NCBI GenBank assembly: GCA_021809185.1
Contig: JAKBAI010000016.1
Span: 1 to 43,030, forward strand
Direction of reading: 5' to 3'
Length of the DNA stretch: 43,030 nucleotides
Origin: Planctomycetota bacterium
GTDB lineage: Bacteria; Planctomycetota; Planctomycetia; Gemmatales; Gemmataceae
A model generated the notes under the pieces. It made no database searches, had not been told where the DNA came from, and worked only from the letters and a program-made list of their open reading frames with translations. Numbering within the stretch: the first letter of the stretch is position 1; every line of letters starts with the position of its first letter. Shown here piece after piece: positions 26,391-34,680 of this stretch. Position numbers and translations under genes: made by a program.

Positions 26391-26427
26391 AATGGAACTT
26401 ACGGTCAAAAAACAAATTCCTAGAAGT

Positions 26428-26459
26428 CCGATTCGAAATCGGTTTTGTGGAAAATCCAC
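26428..26459 (+). promoter_or_regulatory. Two adjacent hairpins between adaptor and permease genes
   Basis: CCGATT (26428-26433) pairs with AATCGG (26437-26442) and is followed by TTTT; directly behind, GTGGA (26447-26451) pairs with TCCAC (26455-26459). The 144-bp gap contains no other feature. The first could be a weak terminator or attenuator that lowers permease output relative to the adaptor, or an RNA-stability element. Confidence 0.4.
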
Positions 26460-26534
26460 CTAATCACGCAAAACGCTAATAGTTCGTTATCTCTGAATAA
26501 GTATTTATAATAAATCGTAAACGGAAAATCATCT

Positions 26535-29500
26535 ATGCTGAATCTTGCATCTAGAGCAAAGCCTGTGTTTGGTGCAGTTTTATTAACAACTATATTACTT
26601 ACCATAGGGGGCATCTATTGTGTGATGCAGATGCCTTGCGGGATCTATCCCGAAGTTACTTTCCCTCGAATTGGCGTGGTGGGAAAAAAACCGGGACTGG
26701 ATTTAGTAAGTATGGAATTACAAGTAACACGCCCACTAGAATCTGCCGTTAGTTCTGTACAAGGGGTGCGATCGGTCCGCTCTTCGACGATCCGAGGCGG
26801 GAGCGAATTATCTCTCGATTTTGCTCCGGGCACCGACATGGTTCAGGCATTGCAATTAACCTGGAATCGCATAGGTGCAGCTCGAGGTCAATTACCCCCC
26901 GATATCGATTTGAGTGTCGAACAGATGACACCATCGATCTTCCCGATAATCTCGGTGGTGCCCACCGGGGGAAGTAGCTCATCACAATTGCGTGATTACG
27001 CTTTTTACGATCTCTCGCAAATGATGAAAACAATTCCCGATGTGCTCTATGCCAACGTCGCGGGGGGGGATCTTAGGGAAATTGAAGTTATCGCGAAACC
27101 CGAACGATTATTAGCAGCAGATCTATCCGCAGCAGACTTGGCTGATCAAATAAGCAAAGCTCATCGCCTGCAACCTGTCGGGCGTGTCGAAGGTTCCCCT
27201 TTGGCATTCCAGATTATGGTCAATACTCAAACCGCGAAAGCATACGAGATCGAAAACTTGGTCATTGCCACCAAAAACGGTCAGCCTTTGCGAGTCAAAG
27301 ATCTAGCCGAAGTCAAAATTCGCTATCAGGATCGAGTGCAGTCCGTTGGATTTGAAGGGAAAGACGCTGTGGTGGTCACTATTTTCCGACAGCCTAAAGG
27401 GAACACCTTACAAATTTCTAAAGATGTTCGCGCTTTACTTAAAAGACAACCACCCCCCGGAAATATAAAATACACCATCGTCTACGACCAATCGCACTTT
27501 GTTCGTACCGCTGTGGATAACGTTCGTGACGCCATTGTTGCTGGAAGTATATTCAGTATTTTAATTCTCTTTTTATTCTTGCGCAGTGTTCGAGCTACTC
27601 TTATTTCTGCCATTGCTATCCCGGTTGCCGTGGCCATCACCTTTTTAATTCTCTACTGGGTTGGCGAAACATTAAATCTGATGTCACTAGGGGGGATTGC
27701 CGTTGCCATCGGTTTGATTATCGACGATACGGTTGTCGTTATCGAAAATATTGCCAGACATTTGACCCCTGGCCACCAAGACCGATTACGGCAAGGTCGG
27801 CAAGCCAAAATCAAGAAGAGAATTTGGTTTCTCCCTTGGACTTGGCTCCGAAAAAAAATGCCTCCTCAACCAAGTCAAGAGGCGCATAAAAACTCTTCGG
27901 ATAGCAATGAATTGCATAAAAACAATCAAGATCCGGTTGACATTGCCTCTTCGGAAATAACCGGCGCTGTCATCGGATCGACTTTAACAACCGTTATCGT
28001 CTTCGTACCCTTAGCTTTAATCGTTGGGGTTTATGGGCAATTTTTTGCTTCGCTTAGTTGGGCATTATCGACAGCAGTTTTAGTTTCGATGGTGATCAGT
28101 TTAACCGTTATTCCCGTCCTCGCAGCCAAGTTCCTCGCGGGCAGGCCGATGCCTGAGCCAGGTATATTCTACCGCTTCTTTGCCGATCGCTATGAACGGC
28201 TTTTTGAAGCAACCTTGAAATTCCCTTTATTTACAATGATGATTTCGTTCTTGGCGATGATTGGTGGATATATTTTACTTACCGGAATTCAAGATAATAC
28301 TCCTCAAGAAAAACCGGGAGCAAAAAAATTTCTTTTCAAGCCGATTGAAACAGGATTGATGCCTATAATGGATGAAGGTTCATTAACAGTCGACTACCTC
28401 GCCCCTTCGGGCACTCCGCTCAGTCGAACCGAGGAAATGGCCAAAGTCCTCGAAGAGATACTTTTGGATAACCCCGATGTCGATGTCTATGTCCGTCGAA
28501 CCGGAACGCAAATGGGTCTATTTGCCACCAATACCAATCGCGGGGACATTCAAGTCTCTTTACGTCCTGCGGAAGAGGATATCGTCAGTCTATTTACGAA
28601 ACCGATGCGGCCAAAAATGTCTGATAAGGAATTTGAAAAAGAATTGAAATTAATCGGTAAAGAAGGGGTCCGTAAGAAATATCGCCGCCGACCGATCGCC
28701 GATATTATGAAAGAACTGGAAGATGAGACCGATGAACATTTTACCGATAACCAATTTAAAACAGAACGTATCCAGATTATGCAAGATCAATTAAACGATC
28801 TTTCTGGACAAAATAAACCGTTAGAGATAAAAGTATTCGGTCCAGACTATTCGGTTTTAAGACCTATTGCCGAACAGATTGGCGAACTCTTCGAGAAGAA
28901 AGGGAAAGGCAAGGGAATCAAAGAGGTAGATACCCACATTCGCGAAGGGAATCCAGACCTCAATGTTCAAGTGAAAGGTTTTTGGGCAGCGCGGGGGCTG
29001 ACCGCTATGGATGTTGAACGGCAATTGCGTGCCATGTATCTCGGTCAGATTGCAACCCAAGTTAAAGAGTCTTCCATGCGCATGACCGATGTCCGCGTTC
29101 GCTATGCCGATGATATTCGCTTTGGACGAGACCGATTCGACCCTGATCTCTTACTCAAACAATTAATCCTCTTACCGCCAAGCGTCTTGACAAATACCGG
29201 GCTATCGCCAATCGCAGGATCAGCAGGGATGCCGGTTATGCCTTTACCTGGACCAGCACGAGCGGTCCCTCTAAACACCATTGCCAAATTAGAAAGATTA
29301 CGTTCTCCCGATGAACAGTTCCGCGAAAATCAGCAACCTTGTGTTATTATTACTTCAGAACAGGATGAAAATGAAGCGGGGCTGGGCACCATCATTTCAA
29401 ATATCCGCGACTGGATGAAAGAAGTTCATCTCCCTGAAGGTTACCACTGGGAATTGGGAGGTCATTTTCTTAAACAACAAGAAGCGTTTCGCAGTTTGAC

Positions 29501-30041
29501 GATCGTGATGATTGTTGCAATATTTCTTATTTATATCTTATTGGCTTTTCAATTCCGATCGATGATTTTACCACTACTGATCTTTTTGGAACAGCCTTTG
29601 TCTTTAGTTAGTGGGCTCTTTGCGTTATGGATTACCGATACCCCTCTCAATGTCTCCAGTTATATGGGGGCTATCCTCCTGATCGGTCTCGATATGAAGA
29701 ATGGGATTCTCCTTGTCGAGTATATCCAACAACTCCTCCACGAAGGCATGGATCTAAAACCGGCTTTGCTCTTAGCAGGTCGAGTTCGATTCCGTCCTAT
29801 TTTAATGACGAGTTTAGCTGCGATATTGGGTCTGCTTCCTTTGGCTTTCGGTATTGGACCTGGTGCGCAAATGCAACAACCATTAGCTATTATGGTTATG
29901 GGCGGTTTAATTGCGAATATGCTCTTTACTCGTATGGTTATCCGTGCCGGTTATCTCCTCCTCGAACGTAGGAAAGTCCGCAAACAACGATTGCAAATAG
30001 GTTTACAAACAAACCCTGAGAATAAAAATTCGATAATCTAA
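26535..30041 (+). CDS. RND-family efflux permease
   Basis: 1168 residues, longer than the usual 1020-1060. N-terminal TM1, a porter domain (YPEVTFPRIGVV, then VQGVRSVRSST...), TM2-6 with GLIID397-D398-TVVVIEN in TM4, a second periplasmic loop (about 605-985), and TM8-12 with GLDMK1055NGILLVEY. The TM4 Asp-Asp and TM10 Lys match the proton relay of drug-type (HAE1/AcrB) pumps, not the classical CzcA/CusA pattern. Extra length is in a cytoplasmic loop after TM4 (about 407-463, with basic KKRIWFLPWTWLRKK) and a charged stretch of the second periplasmic loop (about 690-755). It should form the trimeric inner membrane engine with the preceding adaptor and outer membrane factor. The ATG at 26535 has only a weak Shine-Dalgarno. 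Closed by a terminator 20 bases downstream. Confidence 0.95.
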   Translation: MLNLASRAKPVFGAVLLTTILLTIGGIYCVMQMPCGIYPEVTFPRIGVVGKKPGLDLVSMELQVTRPLESAVSSVQGVRSVRSSTIRGGSELSLDFAPGTDMVQALQLTWNRIGAARGQLPPDIDLSVEQMTPSIFPIISVVPTGGSSSSQLRDYAFYDLSQMMKTIPDVLYANVAGGDLREIEVIAKPERLLAADLSAADLADQISKAHRLQPVGRVEGSPLAFQIMVNTQTAKAYEIENLVIATKNGQPLRVKDLAEVKIRYQDRVQSVGFEGKDAVVVTIFRQPKGNTLQISKDVRALLKRQPPPGNIKYTIVYDQSHFVRTAVDNVRDAIVAGSIFSILILFLFLRSVRATLISAIAIPVAVAITFLILYWVGETLNLMSLGGIAVAIGLIIDDTVVVIENIARHLTPGHQDRLRQGRQAKIKKRIWFLPWTWLRKKMPPQPSQEAHKNSSDSNELHKNNQDPVDIASSEITGAVIGSTLTTVIVFVPLALIVGVYGQFFASLSWALSTAVLVSMVISLTVIPVLAAKFLAGRPMPEPGIFYRFFADRYERLFEATLKFPLFTMMISFLAMIGGYILLTGIQDNTPQEKPGAKKFLFKPIETGLMPIMDEGSLTVDYLAPSGTPLSRTEEMAKVLEEILLDNPDVDVYVRRTGTQMGLFATNTNRGDIQVSLRPAEEDIVSLFTKPMRPKMSDKEFEKELKLIGKEGVRKKYRRRPIADIMKELEDETDEHFTDNQFKTERIQIMQDQLNDLSGQNKPLEIKVFGPDYSVLRPIAEQIGELFEKKGKGKGIKEVDTHIREGNPDLNVQVKGFWAARGLTAMDVERQLRAMYLGQIATQVKESSMRMTDVRVRYADDIRFGRDRFDPDLLLKQLILLPPSVLTNTGLSPIAGSAGMPVMPLPGPARAVPLNTIAKLERLRSPDEQFRENQQPCVIITSEQDENEAGLGTIISNIRDWMKEVHLPEGYHWELGGHFLKQQEAFRSLTIVMIVAIFLIYILLAFQFRSMILPLLIFLEQPLSLVSGLFALWITDTPLNVSSYMGAILLIGLDMKNGILLVEYIQQLLHEGMDLKPALLLAGRVRFRPILMTSLAAILGLLPLAFGIGPGAQMQQPLAIMVMGGLIANMLFTRMVIRAGYLLLERRKVRKQRLQIGLQTNPENKNSII

Positions 30042-30061
30042 TCCTCTTTATTTTGCGAAAT

Positions 30062-30082
30062 ACTTTCCTTGGGAAGTTTTTT
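30062..30082 (+). terminator. Terminator of the efflux operon
   Basis: ACTTTC (30062-30067) pairs with GGAAGT-type bases (30072-30077, one G-T wobble), followed by six T. Short stem but well placed. A second, longer imperfect hairpin follows (TTTTACAAGATCCC at 30092-30105 against GGGATTTTTGTAAAA at 30114-30128). Confidence 0.55.
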
Positions 30083-30129
30083 AGCTATGATTTTTACAAG
30101 ATCCCGTCGAAATGGGATTTTTGTAAAAG

Positions 30130-30580
30130 TACTGGAACGCAATTGATTAACGGAATACGAGCCGATCTTTGATCCAAAATCTTTCGTTCGAGATAGTCAT
30201 TATCGATTCAATGACCTATCTATCGAGTTGGCCCTCTTGCCTGCCAACCTATTATGATAGGTCATCTCCCTAGGAAAATTGCCAAGCTGAATTTTTAGAC
30301 GATCGGGGTTGTAATCTCTCTAATGCTCATTTCAACATAAGCGCCCACCGACTTCAGCTCGGAAGTCGGTGGAACTGCAAACCTCTCTATATCGAGCGAA
30401 TCAGATGAAAACCATCTTGCCTAAGAAAGGCTAAATTTTAATTATCAGACAATTAAAAGAAAATCGGCTTTTCTTGCGATTTATTTTACTTTCTCGCTCA
30501 ATACCCCTTGACTATCAACCTCATCTTCCCAAACTTTCTTAAGGAACTAACTGTTAGTAATTCATTCCTCGAGGATATTT
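30130..30580. other. Intergenic region before the double amidohydrolase
   Basis: No gene recognised in about 450 bp. It holds the GC-rich palindrome at 30345-30372; the amidohydrolase ribosome site GAGGATATTT is at its end. Confidence 0.5.
30345..30372. repeat. REP-like GC-rich palindrome
   Basis: CCACCGACTTC (30345-30355), loop AGCTCG, GAAGTCGGTGG (30362-30372): an 11-bp perfect stem, much more GC-rich than its surroundings, without a T-run. It has the look of a repetitive extragenic palindrome. Only one copy was noticed in this window. Confidence 0.6.
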
Positions 30581-33331
30581 ATGATTCGAAATTTGATTTT
30601 TTCCCTGGCTCTCATTCCGCTATTACCCTCTCTTATTTTTTTTCTTTCTCCTATATTCCATCCCATTTTATCCGCTTACTCCCCTACGGCCCTCCGTACT
30701 CCTTCAGAAAGTGCGATAAATCAAGAGGGAGGGATCGTTGCCTACTATGTCGGCAGAATTTATCCTGTCTCTTCTGCTCCAATTGATAATGGTTTATTGA
30801 TGATTCAGGGGGGTAAAATTTTAGCCGTGGGGAGTCAAAAAGATATTCCGATCCCCGATAACGCTATTATCAAACGAATGCCTAATGCGGTGATCATTCC
30901 AGGTCTTGTCGATTCTCATTCCCATATCGGGATCTATCCACGTCCATCGGTTACCGCTCACTCCGATGGGAATGAAATGAGTGGGCCTATCCAATCCGGT
31001 TTACGTGCTCTCGATGCCATTTTTCCTGACGATCCGGGAATAAGAATGGCAGTAGCCGGTGGAGTAACTACGGCGAATATCATGCCCGGTTCCGGAAATG
31101 CGATTGGCGGTCAAACACTATACGTTAAACTGCGTGGCAACACCATCGAAGAGATGCAGATCAAAGACGATAAAATTCTAGGCGGATTGAAAATGGCGAA
31201 TGGCGAAAATCCGAAAGGATACGGCAGGCGAAATCAGGCCCCTTATACCCGAATGAAAATAGCAGCCCTTCAGCGAGAACAATTTATCAAAGCAAGGGAT
31301 TATCAGAAAAAATGGCAAACCTATCGTGAGCAGGCCAAAACGAAAAAAGAGACTCCTCCCCCTGAAAAAGATTTAGCGCTGGAGCCTCTGGTCGAAGTTT
31401 TGGAAAAGAAGCGAACGGTGCATTTTCACTGCCATCGAGCGGATGACATTTATACAGCGATGCGCCTAGCGAAAGAATTCGACTTTGAACTCGTTATTCA
31501 ACACGGCACAGAATCGTATCGCATTGCTGATGAAATTGCCAAAAGAAAAATTCCGGTTTCATTAACTTTAGTCGATAGCCCCGGCGGCAAAGCCGAGGTA
31601 ATGGCTTTGCTCGAAGAAAACGCCATGATCCTCGAAAAAGCTGGGATCGATGTCGCCATCAACACCGATGACTTTATAACCGAATCCCGCTTTTATCTGC
31701 GTACAGGTTCCTTAGCGGTTCGTGGCGGCATGAGCGAAAGCGGTGCCTTGAAAGCCTTGACACAGGTTCCCGCAAAATTATTACATCTCGACCATCGGCT
31801 TGGTAGTCTCCAAAAAGGCTACGATGCCGATTTTGTAATTCTTTCTGGCTCCCCCTTTTCGGTTTATACTCAAGTTCTTGAAACCTATATTGACGGGATT
31901 CAGCGTTACGACCGCAATAAGAAAAACGATTGGTTATATTCAACGGGAGGCTATGGTATTGCCAACCGTGATCGTCTTCCTGAAGTGATTCCACCCCAGA
32001 AACCCTTAATAAGCACTACAGAGAAAATGGGAAAAGAGAAAATGGGGAACCAATCGCTGCAAAAACCTAAAGAAGTAATCAAAAACCGGTTTGCTGTGCA
32101 AGCGAAACGATTACATCTAGGCAATGGCAAGATGCTTCTCAATGCCGTAGTAATCGTTCAGGATGGGCATATTCAACAAGTTGGGGAACAGAGTAAAGTT
32201 GTCATCCCCAAAGATATACCCAGTTTTTTTGCTCCAGATGTCACACCCGGATTAATCGATGCCAGTACGGTTGTTGGTCTTAGTGGCTCTTATAATATTC
32301 CTGCTGATCAGGATCAGGATGAACGTTCCGACCCGATCCAACCCGATTTGCGCGTCTTGGATGGCATCAATCCCAGCGAAGGATTTATGGAATTTTTGCG
32401 TAGTAATGGGATAACCACTATCCATACGACACCGGGACATACGAATGTCATCGCTGGTCAAAGTGGGATCTTTCGAGCACTGGGAACCACGGTCGATCAG
32501 ATCACGTTGCGCTCTCCAGCAACATTGGTCATCAATCTGGGGGAAACTCCCAAACGTGCCTACAGCAGTACCAATCGCCCTCCCCTCACTCGAATGGGAA
32601 CAGCCAATCTCGTCCGATCTCAATTTTTAACCGCCCAAAATTATCTAGAAAAACGAAAAACTGCTGAAGGGAAAAAAGCTCCAAGAAATCTGAAAGCGGA
32701 AGCATTGATACCAGCTCTTGAAGGGAAAATCCCAGTGCTCTTTAATGCCCATCGTGCCGATGATCTACTCACCGCTCTACGCTTAGCCAAAGAATTCCAT
32801 CTCAAGCCGATTTTAAATCTCGCTACCGAGGGTTATCTCATCGCGGATGAATTAAAAGCTGCTAAAGTCCCGGTGATTGTCCACCCGACTTTACAACGTT
32901 CAGCGGCAAGTATGGAAACTCTTAATTCTTTTACCCCAAATGCTGCTATGCTTGCAAAAAAACAGATTCCCATCGCTATTTGCACCAGTTATGAAGGCTA
33001 TGTTCCTAAAACAAGGAATCTTCGAACCGAAGCCGCTTATGCCATGACCAATGGTCTTGGCCATGCCGCAGCAATGAAGGCCATCACTCTCGATGCAGCT
33101 AAGATCTTGGGAATCGATAAACAATACGGTTCTCTCGAAGTTGGAAAGATTGCGGATCTTGTGCTATTCGATGGCGACCCTTTTGAAAACAACACCCATG
33201 TTCTTTTCACGTTTATGAATGGTAAAATTGTTTATAGCCGAGAAGATTACCTCAAACTCCCTTTTAGTCGCCGAATTCTCCCTCTGCTTAGTGGGATTGG
33301 AGAACCTGCCTGTTGTCTAGGTAGTTGGTAA
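30581..33331 (+). CDS. Exported tandem amidohydrolase, second half catalytically degenerate
   Basis: 916 residues. A signal peptide or anchor (about 1-30) precedes two homologous amidohydrolase halves. Half 1 (about 45-480): PGLVDSH113SH115IG metal motif, HFHCHRADD, IQHGTES and INTDD, the standard ligand set of imidazolonepropionase/prolidase-like amidohydrolases. Half 2 (about 505-900): PGLIDASTVVG replaces HxH (S562 and V564 in the His places), FNAHRADD keeps one His, ILNLATEG replaces QHG, and ICTSYEG replaces the catalytic Asp. Both share GV/ITT....PG..N.I.GQ and P..TRM....L.R.QF..A..Y, so the gene arose by internal duplication. Half 1 is probably active on a C-N bond in the periplasm; half 2 probably structural or substrate-binding. 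Substrate unknown. Start fixed by GAGGATATTT-ATG. Ends before a bidirectional-looking terminator. Confidence 0.9.
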   Translation: MIRNLIFSLALIPLLPSLIFFLSPIFHPILSAYSPTALRTPSESAINQEGGIVAYYVGRIYPVSSAPIDNGLLMIQGGKILAVGSQKDIPIPDNAIIKRMPNAVIIPGLVDSHSHIGIYPRPSVTAHSDGNEMSGPIQSGLRALDAIFPDDPGIRMAVAGGVTTANIMPGSGNAIGGQTLYVKLRGNTIEEMQIKDDKILGGLKMANGENPKGYGRRNQAPYTRMKIAALQREQFIKARDYQKKWQTYREQAKTKKETPPPEKDLALEPLVEVLEKKRTVHFHCHRADDIYTAMRLAKEFDFELVIQHGTESYRIADEIAKRKIPVSLTLVDSPGGKAEVMALLEENAMILEKAGIDVAINTDDFITESRFYLRTGSLAVRGGMSESGALKALTQVPAKLLHLDHRLGSLQKGYDADFVILSGSPFSVYTQVLETYIDGIQRYDRNKKNDWLYSTGGYGIANRDRLPEVIPPQKPLISTTEKMGKEKMGNQSLQKPKEVIKNRFAVQAKRLHLGNGKMLLNAVVIVQDGHIQQVGEQSKVVIPKDIPSFFAPDVTPGLIDASTVVGLSGSYNIPADQDQDERSDPIQPDLRVLDGINPSEGFMEFLRSNGITTIHTTPGHTNVIAGQSGIFRALGTTVDQITLRSPATLVINLGETPKRAYSSTNRPPLTRMGTANLVRSQFLTAQNYLEKRKTAEGKKAPRNLKAEALIPALEGKIPVLFNAHRADDLLTALRLAKEFHLKPILNLATEGYLIADELKAAKVPVIVHPTLQRSAASMETLNSFTPNAAMLAKKQIPIAICTSYEGYVPKTRNLRTEAAYAMTNGLGHAAAMKAITLDAAKILGIDKQYGSLEVGKIADLVLFDGDPFENNTHVLFTFMNGKIVYSREDYLKLPFSRRILPLLSGIGEPACCLGSW

Positions 33332-33405
33332 CTTCTACTCAAGCTGTAGCTTAAAGAAATTAAGCAATAGATTCTACTTCGTATCAACCATGAATCGGGT
33401 GAAGA

Positions 33406-33458
33406 AAGCTAGAGAGTTATCTTTCGAAATCTCTCTAGCTTCTAGTTTTTTATTTTAT
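33406..33458. terminator. Terminator between convergent genes
   Basis: AAGCTAGAGAG (33406-33416) pairs perfectly with CTCTCTAGCTT (33431-33441), with an inner TTTCGAAA palindrome, and is followed on the plus strand by TTTTTTATTTTAT. It lies between the amidohydrolase stop and the DJ-1-like gene's stop, so the hairpin may serve both. Confidence 0.75.
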
Positions 33459-33493
33459 CCTCTTATCTTTTTTATCTTATGATACTCTCTGGT

Positions 33494-34066
33494 TTATTCT
33501 GCTAATAATTGCAAAAATGCTCTTAACCAACTAGGGTGAGCAGGCCAAGCCGGAGCTGTCACAAGATTCCCTTCTCGGAAAGCTCCATCAATCGCAATTT
33601 CTGGCACCTTCCCCCCCGCGGCAATTATATCTGGACCGACCGCTGGGTATGCCGAACAGGTTCTATTTTTCAGAACCCCCGCAGCGACCAATAATTGCGG
33701 ACCATGACAAATTGCCGCTATCGGCTTATTCTTATCTGCAAAATATTTTACCATCTTGATGACATCGGTATTCAGCCGGAGATATTCTGGCGCGCGTCCA
33801 CCCGGTAAAACTAAGGCATCGTATTCTTCTACGGCAATTTCAGAAAATGTCGCATTCAATGTAAATCGATGACCAGGTTTTTCACTGTATGTTTGGTGGC
33901 CTTCAAAATCGTGAATTGCTGTCTGAACGTATTCCCCTTTTTGCTTATTCGGACAAATGGCATGAACGACGTGACCAACCATCTGTAAAGCCTGAAAAGG
34001 GACCATCACCTCATAATCTTCCACGAAGTCGCCAACAATCATTAATATTTTTTTCGTCTTCATCAT
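33494..34066 (-). CDS. DJ-1/PfpI-family protein
   Basis: 190 residues from the ATG at 34066 (the GTG at 34081 would add five residues; both lack a strong Shine-Dalgarno). The nucleophile elbow is AIC120-HGPQ, with the family's acidic partner E16 (GDFVEDYE) and the [11 protein letters not shown] segment at 86-96. These match the PfpI/YhbO/DJ-1 class I glutamine amidotransferase-like fold. Members act as glyoxalase III-type enzymes, protein or nucleotide deglycases (debated) or peptidases, generally in stress response. Cys-His next to each other is the PfpI pattern. Longer than E. coli YhbO by about 18 residues because of an insert near 40-70. No operon partner; it points away from pheT. Confidence 0.92.
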   Translation of the reverse strand: MMKTKKILMIVGDFVEDYEVMVPFQALQMVGHVVHAICPNKQKGEYVQTAIHDFEGHQTYSEKPGHRFTLNATFSEIAVEEYDALVLPGGRAPEYLRLNTDVIKMVKYFADKNKPIAAICHGPQLLVAAGVLKNRTCSAYPAVGPDIIAAGGKVPEIAIDGAFREGNLVTAPAWPAHPSWLRAFLQLLAE

Positions 34067-34193
34067 TCTTTCGCTTTCCACAATTTGTAGTAGTAGATTT
34101 TAATTCATTTTCTATCGTAGATCTAGAAAATGATGAACCAAACCTTTTCCCTCGTGTTAATATAGAGAAATCGATCCCTTTTTCCATCCGGAA

Positions 34194-34245
34194 GCAGTAG
34201 GCAGTAGGCGGGGAAAGTAGGCAGTAGGCAGATGGCAGTAAGCAG
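34194..34245. repeat. GTAGGCA-type heptad repeat block (copy B)
   Basis: GCAGTAGGCAGTAGGCG and following units, ending in a degenerating GA-rich stretch to about 34285. 38 bases at 34203-34240 are identical to 19132-19169. Same orientation as copy A. The flanks are unrelated, so this is a dispersed element. Confidence 0.85.
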
Positions 34246-34343
34246 AGAAGAGTAGAAAGTAGTAGGGGAAGTAGGAAGTGATCAAGAGTACACATACTGC
34301 TCGCTTTGTCTTTTCCGTTTGGTATTTATCTTTGAGAAGAGAT

Positions 34344-34360
34344 GATAGATAGATAGATAG
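34344..34360. repeat. GATA microsatellite
   Basis: Four tandem GATA units plus one G. Short enough to be chance in AT-rich DNA, but near the heptad block. Confidence 0.8.
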
Positions 34361-34680
34361 TCCAGATCGGAAAATGGTGAACCAAAAATCGAAGGTCTAA
34401 AGTACAGCAGACTAAATTCCTATCTCGAAATTCGGAATTAGAAAAACAGTTAATCCAAAATTCGATTACGCTCCTTGCTTGATTTGCTGTTCCATAGCTC
34501 TCTAAGATCTCGAATCGTGATCAGCTGAATTTCCAGATTTATTGATGTAAGAATCTGGAATTGAAATAATAAGGACCGGGAATAATAATTTAAGAGGTTC
34601 AGTGATAGAATCTATGGAACTTAGATCAAGAATTTATATAACACTTTTTTATCGATTTATATTGATTTTGAGTGATTTTT

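Larger units (their letters stand above)
34067..34680. other. 614-bp divergent intergenic region with repeats
   Basis: Located between the DJ-1-like gene (minus) and pheT (plus). It contains the second heptad block and a GATA microsatellite; no RNA gene, T-box or other leader structure for pheT was recognised in the remaining ~300 bp. Confidence 0.5.

Noticed and set aside
26535-30041. Firm annotation as CzcA/CusA heavy-metal permease
   Set aside because: TM4 Asp-Asp and TM10 Lys match the drug-type relay, so only the general RND family is called.
34011-34295. Minus-strand open frame across the second heptad block
   Set aside because: Again the reading of repeat DNA; it also runs antiparallel through the start of the DJ-1-like gene in another frame.
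34344-34360. Phase-variation tract for pheT
   Set aside because: Four GATA units, far from the start codon and ahead of an essential gene; phase-variable control is unlikely.
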